From Paenochrobactrum glaciei (GTDB lineage Bacteria > Pseudomonadota > Alphaproteobacteria > Rhizobiales > Rhizobiaceae): DNA of 64,000 nt. How positions within the stretch are numbered: the stretch's first letter is position 1; every line of letters begins with the position of its first letter. The position numbers and the translations under genes are program-made. The notes beneath the pieces were generated by a model. The model saw only the letters and a program-made list of their open reading frames with translations, did no database searches and was not told the origin of the DNA. This document shows, piece by piece, positions 39,556 to 49,022 of this stretch. The stretch lies in assembly GCF_039522165.1 (NCBI RefSeq), contig NZ_BAAADE010000004.1, forward strand, positions 1-64,000. Direction: 5' to 3'.

Positions 39556-40692
39556 TTAATCAACTTTCGGGTTGAAGGCGGGCATCGGTGAAAATTGAAT
39601 TTCCGGATAACCAAAGGCTGAAGGGCCAACCACTTCCAAAGCACGCTCTGTGCGCAGCAGATCATGGCAAGGAATGGCAACAACAGCGACACGCTGGCCA
39701 TAACGCAGCATTTCCGTGGTGATCGGATAACCGGTATCAACATCCAAGAGCACAATGAGATCCGGTACGCAGACTTCCACTTTGCCTTCACGACGGAAAA
39801 TCAGGAACTCGTTCTGAATGGCAACATCAGCCGTTTCACCGCTCCATTCATCAAAACCGGCAAGTGCAATATCACCCACCGCAAAACCACCGCGCAAATG
39901 GCGCTTTAGGTCAGTAATCTTGCCGTTGAAAATACGACGGCCACCTTCAAGCGCACAAATGGCAGCAATCGGGTCTTCCTGCAATTTACGAGCTTTGATA
40001 ACCGCTTCACCCAAAGCAATTGCCTTGGTGTAGCTTTTCGGAATGGCATATTGATGCACGTAATGTGCCTGCATCGGTGCTGTTGCCAGCATTGCGCCAC
40101 CACCTTGTGCCACCACACAGGCGCGCGCCATCCGCTCGTGCCAGACTTCTGATGCCGCATGGCTGAAAATCACCGAATTGCCGTGCAAGTCACACATGAC
40201 GGATGGTGTTGAACTATGACCATAGATCGAGAAAGTGGTCATCTGCATTTCAGGAAATGCACGTCCCATACCGTCACAATCAAGGATTGGCAAACCACCA
40301 AGTGCCGCTGTGACAAGCGGGTTCATCGAGTTAGCGCCGCCGATTTCTTCACAGACAACAGCATCAATAGAGGTGCGGATCAGCTCTTCCATTGCGCGCA
40401 GACAACGCACACCTTCGCGCCCTTCACGCAGACGCTCAACACCGACAACCGGCGCACCAATACCGCCGATCGACATGCAGAGCGCATCCGGTTCGATTTT
40501 GTCAGTTGCCAGAATTTTCAGCTCATAGCCTTCCTTCATAGCTTCAAGTGCAAGCAATTTGCCCTGATAAGGATTGCCGCCGCCGCCAGTGCCTAAAATG
40601 CCCGAACCGATTTCCAGTGCGTCGAGATCTTCCCGCGTCAGAACGCGTAAATCTGCTTCATCATATTTCAATTTGCGAGCCTCAGGCATCAT
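39556..40692 (-). CDS. DUF917-family protein (S-methyl thiohydantoin desulfurase-like), copy 1
   Basis: A 378-residue DUF917 protein with LDALEIGSGILGTGGGGNPYQGK, CEEIGGANSMNPLVTAAL, LDCDGMGRAFPEMQMTTF and VPDLIVLLDVDTGYPITTEMLRYGQRVAVVAIP. It overlaps the HyuA-type gene; the chosen ATG ATG follows a GGGAAG site, whereas an upstream TTG lacks one. It should act in the cytoplasm with HyuA on an imported ring compound. The conserved Gly-rich N terminus and acidic residues could bind a cofactor or metal, which cannot be judged by eye. Confidence 0.85.
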   Translation of the reverse strand: MMPEARKLKYDEADLRVLTREDLDALEIGSGILGTGGGGNPYQGKLLALEAMKEGYELKILATDKIEPDALCMSIGGIGAPVVGVERLREGREGVRCLRAMEELIRTSIDAVVCEEIGGANSMNPLVTAALGGLPILDCDGMGRAFPEMQMTTFSIYGHSSTPSVMCDLHGNSVIFSHAASEVWHERMARACVVAQGGGAMLATAPMQAHYVHQYAIPKSYTKAIALGEAVIKARKLQEDPIAAICALEGGRRIFNGKITDLKRHLRGGFAVGDIALAGFDEWSGETADVAIQNEFLIFRREGKVEVCVPDLIVLLDVDTGYPITTEMLRYGQRVAVVAIPCHDLLRTERALEVVGPSAFGYPEIQFSPMPAFNPKVD

Positions 40693-42238
40693 AGCTTCCC
40701 ATCTCTCCAACAACTTTCACGTGAATGCGGGTGGCATTGCCCGGCAGATAGGCAAGCGGCATATCTTCACGTTCAATCACTTCCAAAGTTTCAGCCAATG
40801 CACCGGCAGCAATTGCCTTTTCGCGTGCTTCAGCTTCAGCTTCGGCTAATGAGCTTTCACGAGTGCGGCCTTCAACAAGGGTGAAAATACGGTCGGTTTC
40901 ACCACTGATCTGAGCAATGGCTGCACCAACTGCATTGGCAACCGAGAAGTTTTCCGGACGGATCACATTCAGTTCGCCAACCTTTTCCGGCATCAAAATT
41001 GAACCGCCACCAACGGCGATCACCGGCACAGGCGCTGATGAGATGCGGCTGCGTTCAACACAGGCTTCCAGCATCTGGTCAATTTTTTTGGATGCTTTGT
41101 CGATCAATGTTTCATCAAGCTTTTTCACCAGTGAAACATCGCCAATATCAGTTTTGCCGGTTGCGACCGCAATATCAGTTGCTGTCAATGTCGAACCGCC
41201 AAAGCACAAAGCTTCTTCCGCCACGCGGTAGCCGACAGATTTAGGGCCAACCGTAACTGTATCTTCTTTTTCGACCACCAAAGAGCCGCCGCCAAGACCA
41301 ATGGAAAACACATCCGGCATACGGAAATTGGTGCGCACGCCACCAATATCAACCGTTGTGGAAGCCTGACGCGGAAAGCCATGCGAAAGCGAACCAACAT
41401 CGGTTGTCGTGCCGCCAATATCCACCACAACCGCATCTTTAAGACCGGTGAGGAATGCAGCACCGCGCATAGAGTTGGTTGGCCCCGAAGCAAAGGTCAG
41501 AACCGGAAATGCCCGCACCACATCGGCAGCCATCAAGGTGCCGTCATTTTGGGTAATATAGAATGGGCGATTAATACCGGCGCTGCGCAAAGCTTTGCCG
41601 AAAGCTTCCACGGTGTGATCAGCCAGTGACAACAGGCTCGCATTCATAATCGCTGCACTTTCACGCGCCAGCAAACCATGGCGGCCAATATCTTTGGACA
41701 TCACAACCGGAAGCCCCGGGCAATGTTCTTGCAATATTTCTTTGGCGCGAACTTCCATCGTGTCATTGATGCCACTGAAAACACCGGTTACGGCAGCTGC
41801 TTTCAGGCCCTTGGCGCGAATTTCACCGGCGATGCGGATGATCGCATCTTCATCAAGCGGCGAGATTTCACGGCCGTCAAACTCATAGCCACCCTTCACC
41901 TGATAGGCATGATTGCCAACAATCTCACGCAAATCATCCGGCCAATCCACCATTGGCGGCAGCCCCGCACCGGATGGCAAACCTAAGCGGATGGCTGCCA
42001 CTTCATCCATATGGCGGCGTTCAATCACCGCATTGGTGAAATGCGTGGTTCCGATCATCACCGCGCCGATACGGCTGCGATCAATACCGGAAGCTTCAAT
42101 CACTTTTTCCAGTGCCTGAATAACACCCGAGGTTACATCTTTCGTGGTAGAGGCCTTCACCCCTGCCAGAACCTTATTATCCTGTAAAACGACAGCATCC
42201 GTATTGGTGCCGCCAACATCGATTCCAACGCGATACAC
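40682..42238 (-). CDS. Hydantoinase/oxoprolinase subunit (HyuA type)
   Basis: A 518-residue member of the HyuA family. It begins VYRVGIDVGGTNTDAVVL, an ASKHA-type phosphate loop, then MIGTTHFTNAVIER, SKDIGRHGLLARESAAIMNASL, VVDIGGTTTDVGSL and IAVGGGSILMP. The family hydrolyses hydantoins or 5-oxoproline with ATP, usually with a HyuB partner; no HyuB gene is present here, and the DUF917 proteins may take its place. I chose a GTG start preceded by GAGGAAG; a TTG six codons earlier abuts the ATPase stop. Confidence 0.88.
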   Translation of the reverse strand: MYRVGIDVGGTNTDAVVLQDNKVLAGVKASTTKDVTSGVIQALEKVIEASGIDRSRIGAVMIGTTHFTNAVIERRHMDEVAAIRLGLPSGAGLPPMVDWPDDLREIVGNHAYQVKGGYEFDGREISPLDEDAIIRIAGEIRAKGLKAAAVTGVFSGINDTMEVRAKEILQEHCPGLPVVMSKDIGRHGLLARESAAIMNASLLSLADHTVEAFGKALRSAGINRPFYITQNDGTLMAADVVRAFPVLTFASGPTNSMRGAAFLTGLKDAVVVDIGGTTTDVGSLSHGFPRQASTTVDIGGVRTNFRMPDVFSIGLGGGSLVVEKEDTVTVGPKSVGYRVAEEALCFGGSTLTATDIAVATGKTDIGDVSLVKKLDETLIDKASKKIDQMLEACVERSRISSAPVPVIAVGGGSILMPEKVGELNVIRPENFSVANAVGAAIAQISGETDRIFTLVEGRTRESSLAEAEAEAREKAIAAGALAETLEVIEREDMPLAYLPGNATRIHVKVVGEMGSYDA

Positions 42239-42256
42239 GCTAGCTTCCTCTTCCAA

Positions 42257-43903
42257 TCAATCGGTTGTTTTTACAAGGAATTGCATGCGCTCTTCCTCGG
42301 TCACAGTTGGTTTCAGGCTCTCTTCCGCGTCTGTCACCACCGGAATGGCGGCAATCAGTGCGCGGGTATAAGGGTGTTGGTGCTGGCTAAAGACCTCAGC
42401 CGTTGCACCCTCCTCCACGAGTTCACCCCGTAGCATGATGGCAATGCGTGAACAGAAATTGCGCATCAAAGACAGATCATGCGAGATCATCAGATAGGTA
42501 AGCCCCAGCTCTTCACGAAGCTGCAAAAGCAGGTCGATAACCGTCTTTTGCACCGACACATCAAGCGCTGCTGTCGGCTCATCCAAAATCAGAATTTTCG
42601 GTTCAGCAGCCAGCGCACGGGCAATCGCCACGCGCTGTTTCTGGCCACCTGACAATTCATGCGGATATTTGGCCAAATAGGATTGCGGCAGACGAACAAG
42701 CTGCATCAGCTCTTCCAGCCGTGCCTCAAGCCGTACTTTCTCCATGCCAATGGATTTCAATGGCAGGGTCAGTGTCTGGCGCACAGTTCGTTTCGGGTTC
42801 AAAGATGTGCCCGGATTTTGATAGACAATCTGGGTCAGTCTTTTGCCACGTTCAGGCTTTGGGGCATGAATGGTGACATCGCCGGTAGTTGGCTGTGACA
42901 ACCCCATGATGATACGGGCAACAGTGGTTTTACCCGAGCCGGATTCACCGGCAAGCCCGTAAATTTCGCCCTCTTTAAGGGTGAGGCTGACATCACGCAC
43001 CGCATGATAGCCAGCGCGGCGCCCGTAAATTTTATTGAGTTTGTCGATAGTGATAATCGGCTTGCCCGTTGCCTGCGCAATTGTGGTGACCTTGTCACCA
43101 TAAAGTGGTGGCACTGCATCCAAAAGCGAGCGCGTATACTCCTCACGCGGATTAAGCAAAATATCGTTGCATTGACCCGTTTCAACAATATCGCCGTGAT
43201 GCATCACCACCACACGGTCGGCGACTTTACGCACCACACCGAGATTATGGGTAATCATCAGCAATGCCATATTTTCTTCAGCAACCAGCTGATTGATCAG
43301 ATTGAGGATTTCATCCTGCGTCGTCACATCCAGTGCCGTGCCCGGCTCATCGGCAATCAGCAGTTTCGGCTGATGCAACAAAGCCAAACCAATCAGCACA
43401 CGCTGGCGCATACCGCCGGAAAGTTCCGACGGATAAGCATTCATGATGCGCTCGGTATCAGCCAATTGCACCCGTTTCAGCACCGCCGCAATGCGTTGGC
43501 GGCGCTCTTTCTTTGATGATTTTATGCTGTTGCGCTTATCCGCAAAGCGCATCACATCATCCAGATGTGTGCCGATGCGAAAAACCGGATTAAACGAAGA
43601 AAGCGGATCCTGCATAATCAGCGAGAAAGCCGAACCTTTAAGCGCCTCACGCTCATTGCGGTTCATCGTGAAAACATCACGCCCTTCCACATGAATTGCG
43701 CCTGACGTAATACGCGCATTCTTCGGCAATGTGCCGATTATCGCTTTCGCGGTAACGGACTTGCCCGAACCCGTTTCACCGATGAGAGCGACGCGTTCGC
43801 CCGCCCCAACAGTAAAGCTGACATTACGCAAAACCTGTCGGCTGCGGCCATAAGTGGTGAAGGTAACATTGAGGCCTTCGACTTTAAGAAGTGGTTCTGT
43901 CAA
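42257..43903 (-). CDS. Dual ABC ATPase (DppD-DppF fusion) of a dipeptide-type importer
   Basis: A 548-residue protein with two complete ATPase halves. The first has GETGSGKS (residues about 41-48), LSGGMRQRVLIGLAL and LLIADEPGTALDVT; the second has GESGSGKT, LSGGQKQRVAIARAL and ILILDEPTAALDVS. Oligopeptide-importer C-terminal regions follow each. Fused pairs of this type are known (YejF-like). It ends immediately before the HyuA gene and starts three bases after the permease stop, so it is well inside the operon. Confidence 0.92.
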   Translation of the reverse strand: MTEPLLKVEGLNVTFTTYGRSRQVLRNVSFTVGAGERVALIGETGSGKSVTAKAIIGTLPKNARITSGAIHVEGRDVFTMNRNEREALKGSAFSLIMQDPLSSFNPVFRIGTHLDDVMRFADKRNSIKSSKKERRQRIAAVLKRVQLADTERIMNAYPSELSGGMRQRVLIGLALLHQPKLLIADEPGTALDVTTQDEILNLINQLVAEENMALLMITHNLGVVRKVADRVVVMHHGDIVETGQCNDILLNPREEYTRSLLDAVPPLYGDKVTTIAQATGKPIITIDKLNKIYGRRAGYHAVRDVSLTLKEGEIYGLAGESGSGKTTVARIIMGLSQPTTGDVTIHAPKPERGKRLTQIVYQNPGTSLNPKRTVRQTLTLPLKSIGMEKVRLEARLEELMQLVRLPQSYLAKYPHELSGGQKQRVAIARALAAEPKILILDEPTAALDVSVQKTVIDLLLQLREELGLTYLMISHDLSLMRNFCSRIAIMLRGELVEEGATAEVFSQHQHPYTRALIAAIPVVTDAEESLKPTVTEEERMQFLVKTTD

Positions 43904-43906
43904 AGC

Positions 43907-44788
43907 TCAATTCTCCACATCAAACATATCGCGCAGACCATCACCCAACAGGTTGAAGCCAAGCGTTACATAAAGAACGGCAAATCCCGGACATAAAACT
44001 TCCCACCAGAAATCCGGCATGAACTGACGGCCATCGGCAACCATCGAACCCAGATCAGGGATTGGCGGTTTGACCCCGAAACCAAGGAAGCTGAGTGTGG
44101 CACCAAAGAGGATGACAAAAGCCGCATCCAACGTGGTTTTGACCGAGATAACCGACACACAATTGGGCAAAATTTCACGGAAGAGAATATGCATCGGGCC
44201 AGCACCTGCAAGACGTGCAGCCTCGATATAATCTTCAGATGCAACCGATTTTGAAACCGCATAGATCAGGCGTGCGTGCCATGTCCACCACAGCAAAGTG
44301 ATGGCAATCATCGCATTCATCAAAGTCGGTTCCAGCAGATTGGAAACAGCCAGTGCCATCACCAATGGCGGCATTGCCAGCATGACATTGGTCAGGCCGC
44401 TGATGAATTTTTCTGTCCAGCCACCAAAATATCCGGCAACAAGACCCAGCACCGCACCAACAGGCACAGAAATGCCAAGCACACCGATAACCAGCAGCAA
44501 AGAAATACGAAGCCCGAAAATCGTACGCGTAAAGATATCACGGCCTGCTTTATCTGTACCAAACCAATGGTTCAGATCGGGAGGCAAATGACGCGCACGG
44601 AAATCCACCACTGCACCAATATGCTTAGGGTAAGGCGTTATTAATGGCGCAAACACTGCCAAGAATACGACGGACAGCAGAATGAGCGTGCCGATAACCG
44701 CCGCCGGATTGCGGCTGAAACGATACCACATCATATAGCCGGAACTTAAAGCCCGATCATTGGCATCAAGCATTTTGACTTCAGCCAT
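43907..44788 (-). CDS. Dipeptide-type ABC permease (DppC-like)
   Basis: A 293-residue permease of the DppC family. After an N-terminal segment with FSRNPAAVIGTLILL come the family sequence HWFGTDKAGRDIFTRTIFGLRISLL and the coupling loop YIEAARLAGAGPMHILFREILPN. About six hydrophobic segments. It shares one base with the DppB stop (TGATG) and is therefore translationally coupled to it. Confidence 0.92.
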   Translation of the reverse strand: MAEVKMLDANDRALSSGYMMWYRFSRNPAAVIGTLILLSVVFLAVFAPLITPYPKHIGAVVDFRARHLPPDLNHWFGTDKAGRDIFTRTIFGLRISLLLVIGVLGISVPVGAVLGLVAGYFGGWTEKFISGLTNVMLAMPPLVMALAVSNLLEPTLMNAMIAITLLWWTWHARLIYAVSKSVASEDYIEAARLAGAGPMHILFREILPNCVSVISVKTTLDAAFVILFGATLSFLGFGVKPPIPDLGSMVADGRQFMPDFWWEVLCPGFAVLYVTLGFNLLGDGLRDMFDVEN

Positions 44789-45816
44789 CAGCGAGCCTCC
44801 TTATGACGCAGGCGCGGATCAATGATTGAAATCAGAATATCCACGATCAGATTGGCAATGATAAAGAACAGCCCTGCCACCAGCACCACAGCGGTGACGG
44901 CATTGAGATCTTTTTGCAAAATGGAATTCAGGCCATAAGAAGCAAAACCGCCCCATGCAAAAATCATCTCAATCACAAAAGCATTGCCGATAAGGGATGC
45001 AAATTCGAGCCCCATAATGGTCAGCGGTGCAATGGATGAAAGCTTGAGCAAATAACGGAAAATAATAACCCGCTCCGGCACACCAAAGCTTTGCAAAGTC
45101 AGCACATGATCTTTGCGCTGATTTTCAATCATCGATGAGCGGGTGATGCGCGTTATCTGGCCGATCCCTGCCATTGAAAGGGCAAATGCCGGTAATGCCA
45201 GATGCTGAAACGCACTTGCCACCACATCAAAACGGCCTGCCAGCAAACCATCAACAATCAAAAAGCCGGTAGGGCCGCCTGTCCAGCCGAGATTATGATC
45301 AATACGGCCAATAATCGGCCAATTATTCAAATAGCGCGCAGCCAGCAATTGCAGCGTGATCGCAAACAAAAAGCTTGGAATAATCACACCAGTGAGCGAA
45401 AGCACACGGCCGATATGGTCAAAAGCACGATCACGGTAATGCGCTGTGATAACCCCTAAAGGGATCGCCACGAGAAACATGAAAATAACCGAGACCAGCA
45501 CCAGCTCAACGGTTGCCGGGACAGTGCTTGCCAGATCGGTTGTGACAGGACGCTGTGAAACCAGCGACATGCCTAAATCCCCGTGCAGAGCTTTGCGGAT
45601 ATAATCAAAATATTGCACGACCAGCGGCTGATCGAGCCCCATGGACAAACGCAGAGCGTCAACTTGTTCAGGTGTTGCGGCAGGGCCCAAAGCCATGCGC
45701 GCAGGGTCGCCCGGCACAACGCGTGCCAGTACAAAAATCATGACCGACAAGGCAATCATCACCAGAATGAAAGTGCCTAATCTCGTCACAATAGCGACTA
45801 AAGGGTGTTGCTGCAT
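44788..45816 (-). CDS. Dipeptide-type ABC permease (DppB-like)
   Basis: A 342-residue permease of the DppB family with FVLARVVPGDPARMALG near residue 28, LRLSMGLDQPLVVQYFDYI, and the EAA-like RKDHVLTLQSFGVPERVIIFRYLLK loop. Six hydrophobic segments. It is the first gene of the long minus-strand operon and has a strong GAGGAGGCG ribosome-binding site. Its promoter lies in the 124 bases shared with the divergent LuxR regulator. Confidence 0.92.
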   Translation of the reverse strand: MQQHPLVAIVTRLGTFILVMIALSVMIFVLARVVPGDPARMALGPAATPEQVDALRLSMGLDQPLVVQYFDYIRKALHGDLGMSLVSQRPVTTDLASTVPATVELVLVSVIFMFLVAIPLGVITAHYRDRAFDHIGRVLSLTGVIIPSFLFAITLQLLAARYLNNWPIIGRIDHNLGWTGGPTGFLIVDGLLAGRFDVVASAFQHLALPAFALSMAGIGQITRITRSSMIENQRKDHVLTLQSFGVPERVIIFRYLLKLSSIAPLTIMGLEFASLIGNAFVIEMIFAWGGFASYGLNSILQKDLNAVTAVVLVAGLFFIIANLIVDILISIIDPRLRHKEAR

Positions 45817-45940
45817 TGGCGCCTCCTCCTCTGCATCATCATTTCAGGCACCAAGCTTCTGCGCATGTTGCCCGACGCGCAACCGCAGAAAAGTATAGTT
45901 TTTTTGAAAAATGGTATAGGTATTTTATAAAAAGCACTTT

Positions 45941-48310
45941 ATGCTTTTGCGCATGACATCAGAGCTTCTCCCCCGTTTATTACTGCGCAAACGCCTTGCA
46001 CAAGAGACTGCAAAAACCGTCTATCTGCACGCACCGAGCGGCGCCGGAAAAACGGTTTTATTGAAGCTTTTAGGGGAGGATTTAGGCGCTTCTATCTGCA
46101 CCCTCCCGCAGCCCGACAAGCGCCATTTTCAAGATAATCGCCTGTTATGGGATGTGCCGGCAGGCTTACGAACACCGCATATTCCGGCGCATCTGCTGAA
46201 TGAAAATACGGTGCTTTTTATCGCGTGTCGCCCCGATCAGCACATCAAAGGGATAGCGCGTCATGGGCTGCATTATGGCGTTTCGATTTATGATGCCGAT
46301 AAACTCAGTTTTAAACCAAGCGAATTAGAATCGCTTGAGCCACAGCAGCAACACCTGATTTCGCAGGAATTTGCCAATTGGCCTGCGTTCTTAGTGCTAG
46401 CAAAAGAACCAAACGAACAGCTTTGCATTGATTATTTGGAGCAGGTTTTTTTAGCGCAATTTTGTGCAAGCGAGATTGTCGAGCTTTCCATCTGGCTGGA
46501 TAATCCAAGCACCGAAAGTCGTGCTTACTGGCATTCTTTATTACCGCCCGCCTTAATGAAAAATTTGAATAAACACAAATTTTTACGTGCGCTTTTAAAA
46601 CGCGCTGTCCAAAATAAGCTCAATGATTTCAATAGTGAAGAAGCCCTGTTTGAGGCCGCCAAGGCATGGGAAGATGCAGGGCAACCACTGGCCGCGATGC
46701 GCTTGTTACTAGACCATCATCACGAACATCAAGCTGCACAAATTTTGAAACGCGCACAAGGGCGTGAGCTGATATATGACTCTGATTTAGAGGCGTTTCA
46801 GGACATCATTATGCGTTTTTCCACGCAGATGCTGGCCGAAGATGAAACTGTCCTTTTTGCCGTTGCGCGTACTTTGCTAAAACAAGGGGAATTACAGCGC
46901 GTACGCCATCTTTTGATGCGCTATTTGGGCTCAGATTACCTTGATCCGCTCAAAGTGCTGAATGCTAAATCACGTTATTCTTTTACCGCTAAAACCTTCC
47001 GCCTTACATTTATGATTTCGGAAGACTTGACCCCGAGCGATACAATGATTGCAGGGCTTGGCGAGTTCATGGCCGACTACCCGATGCGGGCATATGGCCG
47101 CTGGGCTGGTTATTATAATTCTATTCTTGAATTTGAAGTTCGCCGCCGTAATTTTCGTGAGGCGGAAGCCGCTGCCGCACGCGCATTGATGTATCTGAAG
47201 CGCAGTGGTGACCGCCCGCTCCTCGATTTTTTCATTCATTTGCACCAGATTGTCTTGCGTTTGATGAATGGCGATGCACTGCTTGCACGACAAGCTGCCA
47301 CTGAAGCCAGAAGCCGATTAGAACAGGTTACACATCCAGTTCCCCAAGAGTTTCGTATGTTACGGCTTGCAGAAGCGTGCCTTGCTTATGAAACGGGTCG
47401 TCCGCGTGATCTGCTTGAGTTCGTCAATAACGAGTTTGAAGCTTTTGCCGCTGCCGAAATCTGGCCAAGCCTGATGCAGTTTGCGCTGCATTATGCGTCC
47501 CAGATATTGGCTGATAATTTTCCGGTTGCCATCCGCCCTGGCTTTCTGGATCACTTATGGATCCATTTGTCGGAAGGTTTACAATTTAACGCAATGATGG
47601 AAATCCGTACTGCAATTGCTTATCAAAATGCCAATCGCTGGCAGGATGCAGCATTGACGCTGGCAGCCGTGCGTATGCCGATGGGGCGAACCGGTGTGGA
47701 AAGTGCGATTGATGAGTTAAGCCGCATTAGTCGCCGCGATGAAGTTTCATTCGCTATGACATGGTTGCGTGATGCGGTGCATCAATGGACGCCGCGCTCT
47801 TATCTGCCCAAACAGCTGGATGCTTTGCTGGTTAATCCTAAAGTGACCAACCGCGAAAAAGTTGCATTGCAATTATGGCTAAGTTTTGCTGCCTTCCGGC
47901 GTGGCGATATAGCGGCAGCGCGCGCCGGTCTGCTCTCTACTTTGCAGACGACCAAACGCCTTGGCTGCTACGGCGTTCTGTCTGAAGAGCGGATTTTTTT
48001 ATCACCGCTTTTAAAAGAAAAACGTATCCGCAGTTTCATTGAAACATCGCCCGAAGCGCAAACAGCACTGACCGTCCTGATCAAAGCCATCGACTCTCCG
48101 CAGGCACGCGCTATTCAAGGCGGGCTGTCACAACGTGAGATACAAATGTTGCAGCTTCTAGGCTCCGGCATGTCCAACAAACGCATCGCACATACATTGA
48201 GCATTTCAGAAGTGACGGTAAAATTTCATTTAGGCAATCTTTATCGCAAAATGGGTTGCCGTAAACGCAGCGAGGCATTGAAATCAGCACTTGCCCTAGG
48301 CTGGATTTGA
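45941..48310 (+). CDS. Large ATP-binding LuxR-family (MalT-like) transcriptional regulator
   Basis: A 789-residue regulator of the LAL/MalT type. The P-loop is APSGAGKT (31-38) near the N terminus. A long helical repeat region (TPR-like, about 220-650) fills the centre, and the last 65 residues are a LuxR HTH (LSQREIQMLQLLGSGMSNKR, SEVTVKFHLGNLYRKM). Such proteins use ATP and an inducer to activate operons. It is divergent from the dpp/hyu/DUF917 operon and is its likely activator. A second ATG four codons in is also possible. No strong ribosome-binding site is visible for either. Confidence 0.85.
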   Translation: MLLRMTSELLPRLLLRKRLAQETAKTVYLHAPSGAGKTVLLKLLGEDLGASICTLPQPDKRHFQDNRLLWDVPAGLRTPHIPAHLLNENTVLFIACRPDQHIKGIARHGLHYGVSIYDADKLSFKPSELESLEPQQQHLISQEFANWPAFLVLAKEPNEQLCIDYLEQVFLAQFCASEIVELSIWLDNPSTESRAYWHSLLPPALMKNLNKHKFLRALLKRAVQNKLNDFNSEEALFEAAKAWEDAGQPLAAMRLLLDHHHEHQAAQILKRAQGRELIYDSDLEAFQDIIMRFSTQMLAEDETVLFAVARTLLKQGELQRVRHLLMRYLGSDYLDPLKVLNAKSRYSFTAKTFRLTFMISEDLTPSDTMIAGLGEFMADYPMRAYGRWAGYYNSILEFEVRRRNFREAEAAAARALMYLKRSGDRPLLDFFIHLHQIVLRLMNGDALLARQAATEARSRLEQVTHPVPQEFRMLRLAEACLAYETGRPRDLLEFVNNEFEAFAAAEIWPSLMQFALHYASQILADNFPVAIRPGFLDHLWIHLSEGLQFNAMMEIRTAIAYQNANRWQDAALTLAAVRMPMGRTGVESAIDELSRISRRDEVSFAMTWLRDAVHQWTPRSYLPKQLDALLVNPKVTNREKVALQLWLSFAAFRRGDIAAARAGLLSTLQTTKRLGCYGVLSEERIFLSPLLKEKRIRSFIETSPEAQTALTVLIKAIDSPQARAIQGGLSQREIQMLQLLGSGMSNKRIAHTLSISEVTVKFHLGNLYRKMGCRKRSEALKSALALGWI

Positions 48311-48367
48311 TAAAAGGTAAAAAACTAAATTTATAGCTTAGATAAAAGAGCGGTTTAAAACTTCCAA

Positions 48368-48404
48368 TGTTAAACTTGACAATTTAACACAGGTTTATAT
48401 TGAT
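48368..48404 (+). promoter_or_regulatory. Putative promoter and overlapping inverted repeat upstream of the second fecI
   Basis: TGTTAAA-CTTGACAA-TTTAACA (48368-48389) is a perfect 7-bp inverted repeat. The hexamer TTGACA at 48376-48381 lies inside it and is followed after 17 bases by ATTGAT, a possible -10. The repressor of an iron-type promoter binding at this position would block the -35. The start codon is about 85 bases downstream. No known Fur or Irr consensus is matched. Confidence 0.5.
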
Positions 48405-48487
48405 GTGCTGTCAACGGTAAACTGATCCGCAGTTGATGCCGTTTCAACATCTATAATAGCTTTACGCTATATCGGGAGCTTCTCTTC

Positions 48488-48997
48488 GTGAGTAACTGGA
48501 GCCAGCGGCTGGCATCACTGTTCAGAGATCACCAGAAGCATCTGGAAAACAGGGTTGCCCGTAATATCAATGATCGCGAAGCCGCCGCCGATATTGTGCA
48601 GGATGTATTTTGCAAGGTTTTGAACCATGGTTCTGAACCTGCTGCCGATGAAACAGTTAAAATCCTTTATATCTCAACCCGCAATGCGATGATTGATCAT
48701 ATACGCACCGCCCACCGCAGACAGGAAATTATGGGACTGGTTGCAACGGAGCAAATCATGCCATCCGTATTACCGCCGGATACAATCATGGAAGGCAAAC
48801 AATCGCTGCAATCTTTTGAAAAAATATTGCTGGAATTGGGAGTTACAACGCGCGATATTTTTCTGCTCAGACGTGTGCAGAACATGGCCAATGCTGACAT
48901 TGCCCGAAAATATGGTATCTCCGTCAGTGCGGTTGAAAAACATATTGCCCGCGCCATGCGCCACTGCCAAAAAAGAATGTCGGATTTATCAGAATAA
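48488..48997 (+). CDS. ECF sigma factor, FecI type
   Basis: A 169-residue ECF sigma factor starting with GTG. Region 2 includes ADIVQDVFCKVLNHG and ILYISTRNAMIDHIRTAHRR, and region 4 includes VTTRDIFLLRRVQNMANADIARKYGISVSAVEKHIARAM. It is followed by FecR and a TonB receptor on the same strand, so it should control the receptor. It is only distantly similar to the other FecI gene in this window. Confidence 0.88.
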   Translation: MSNWSQRLASLFRDHQKHLENRVARNINDREAAADIVQDVFCKVLNHGSEPAADETVKILYISTRNAMIDHIRTAHRRQEIMGLVATEQIMPSVLPPDTIMEGKQSLQSFEKILLELGVTTRDIFLLRRVQNMANADIARKYGISVSAVEKHIARAMRHCQKRMSDLSE

Positions 48998-49022
48998 TAT
49001 CGTTCATTGCATATAGGAAACA

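Noticed and set aside
39516..39791. Upstream extension of the DppA-like binding protein by 92 codons
   Set aside because: Those codons lie within the DUF917 gene in another frame, and the internal ATG has an AGGAGG site and a proper signal peptide.
43004..43516. Plus-strand frame of 170 codons opposite the dual ATPase
   Set aside because: Antisense of conserved ATPase motifs; no start signals.
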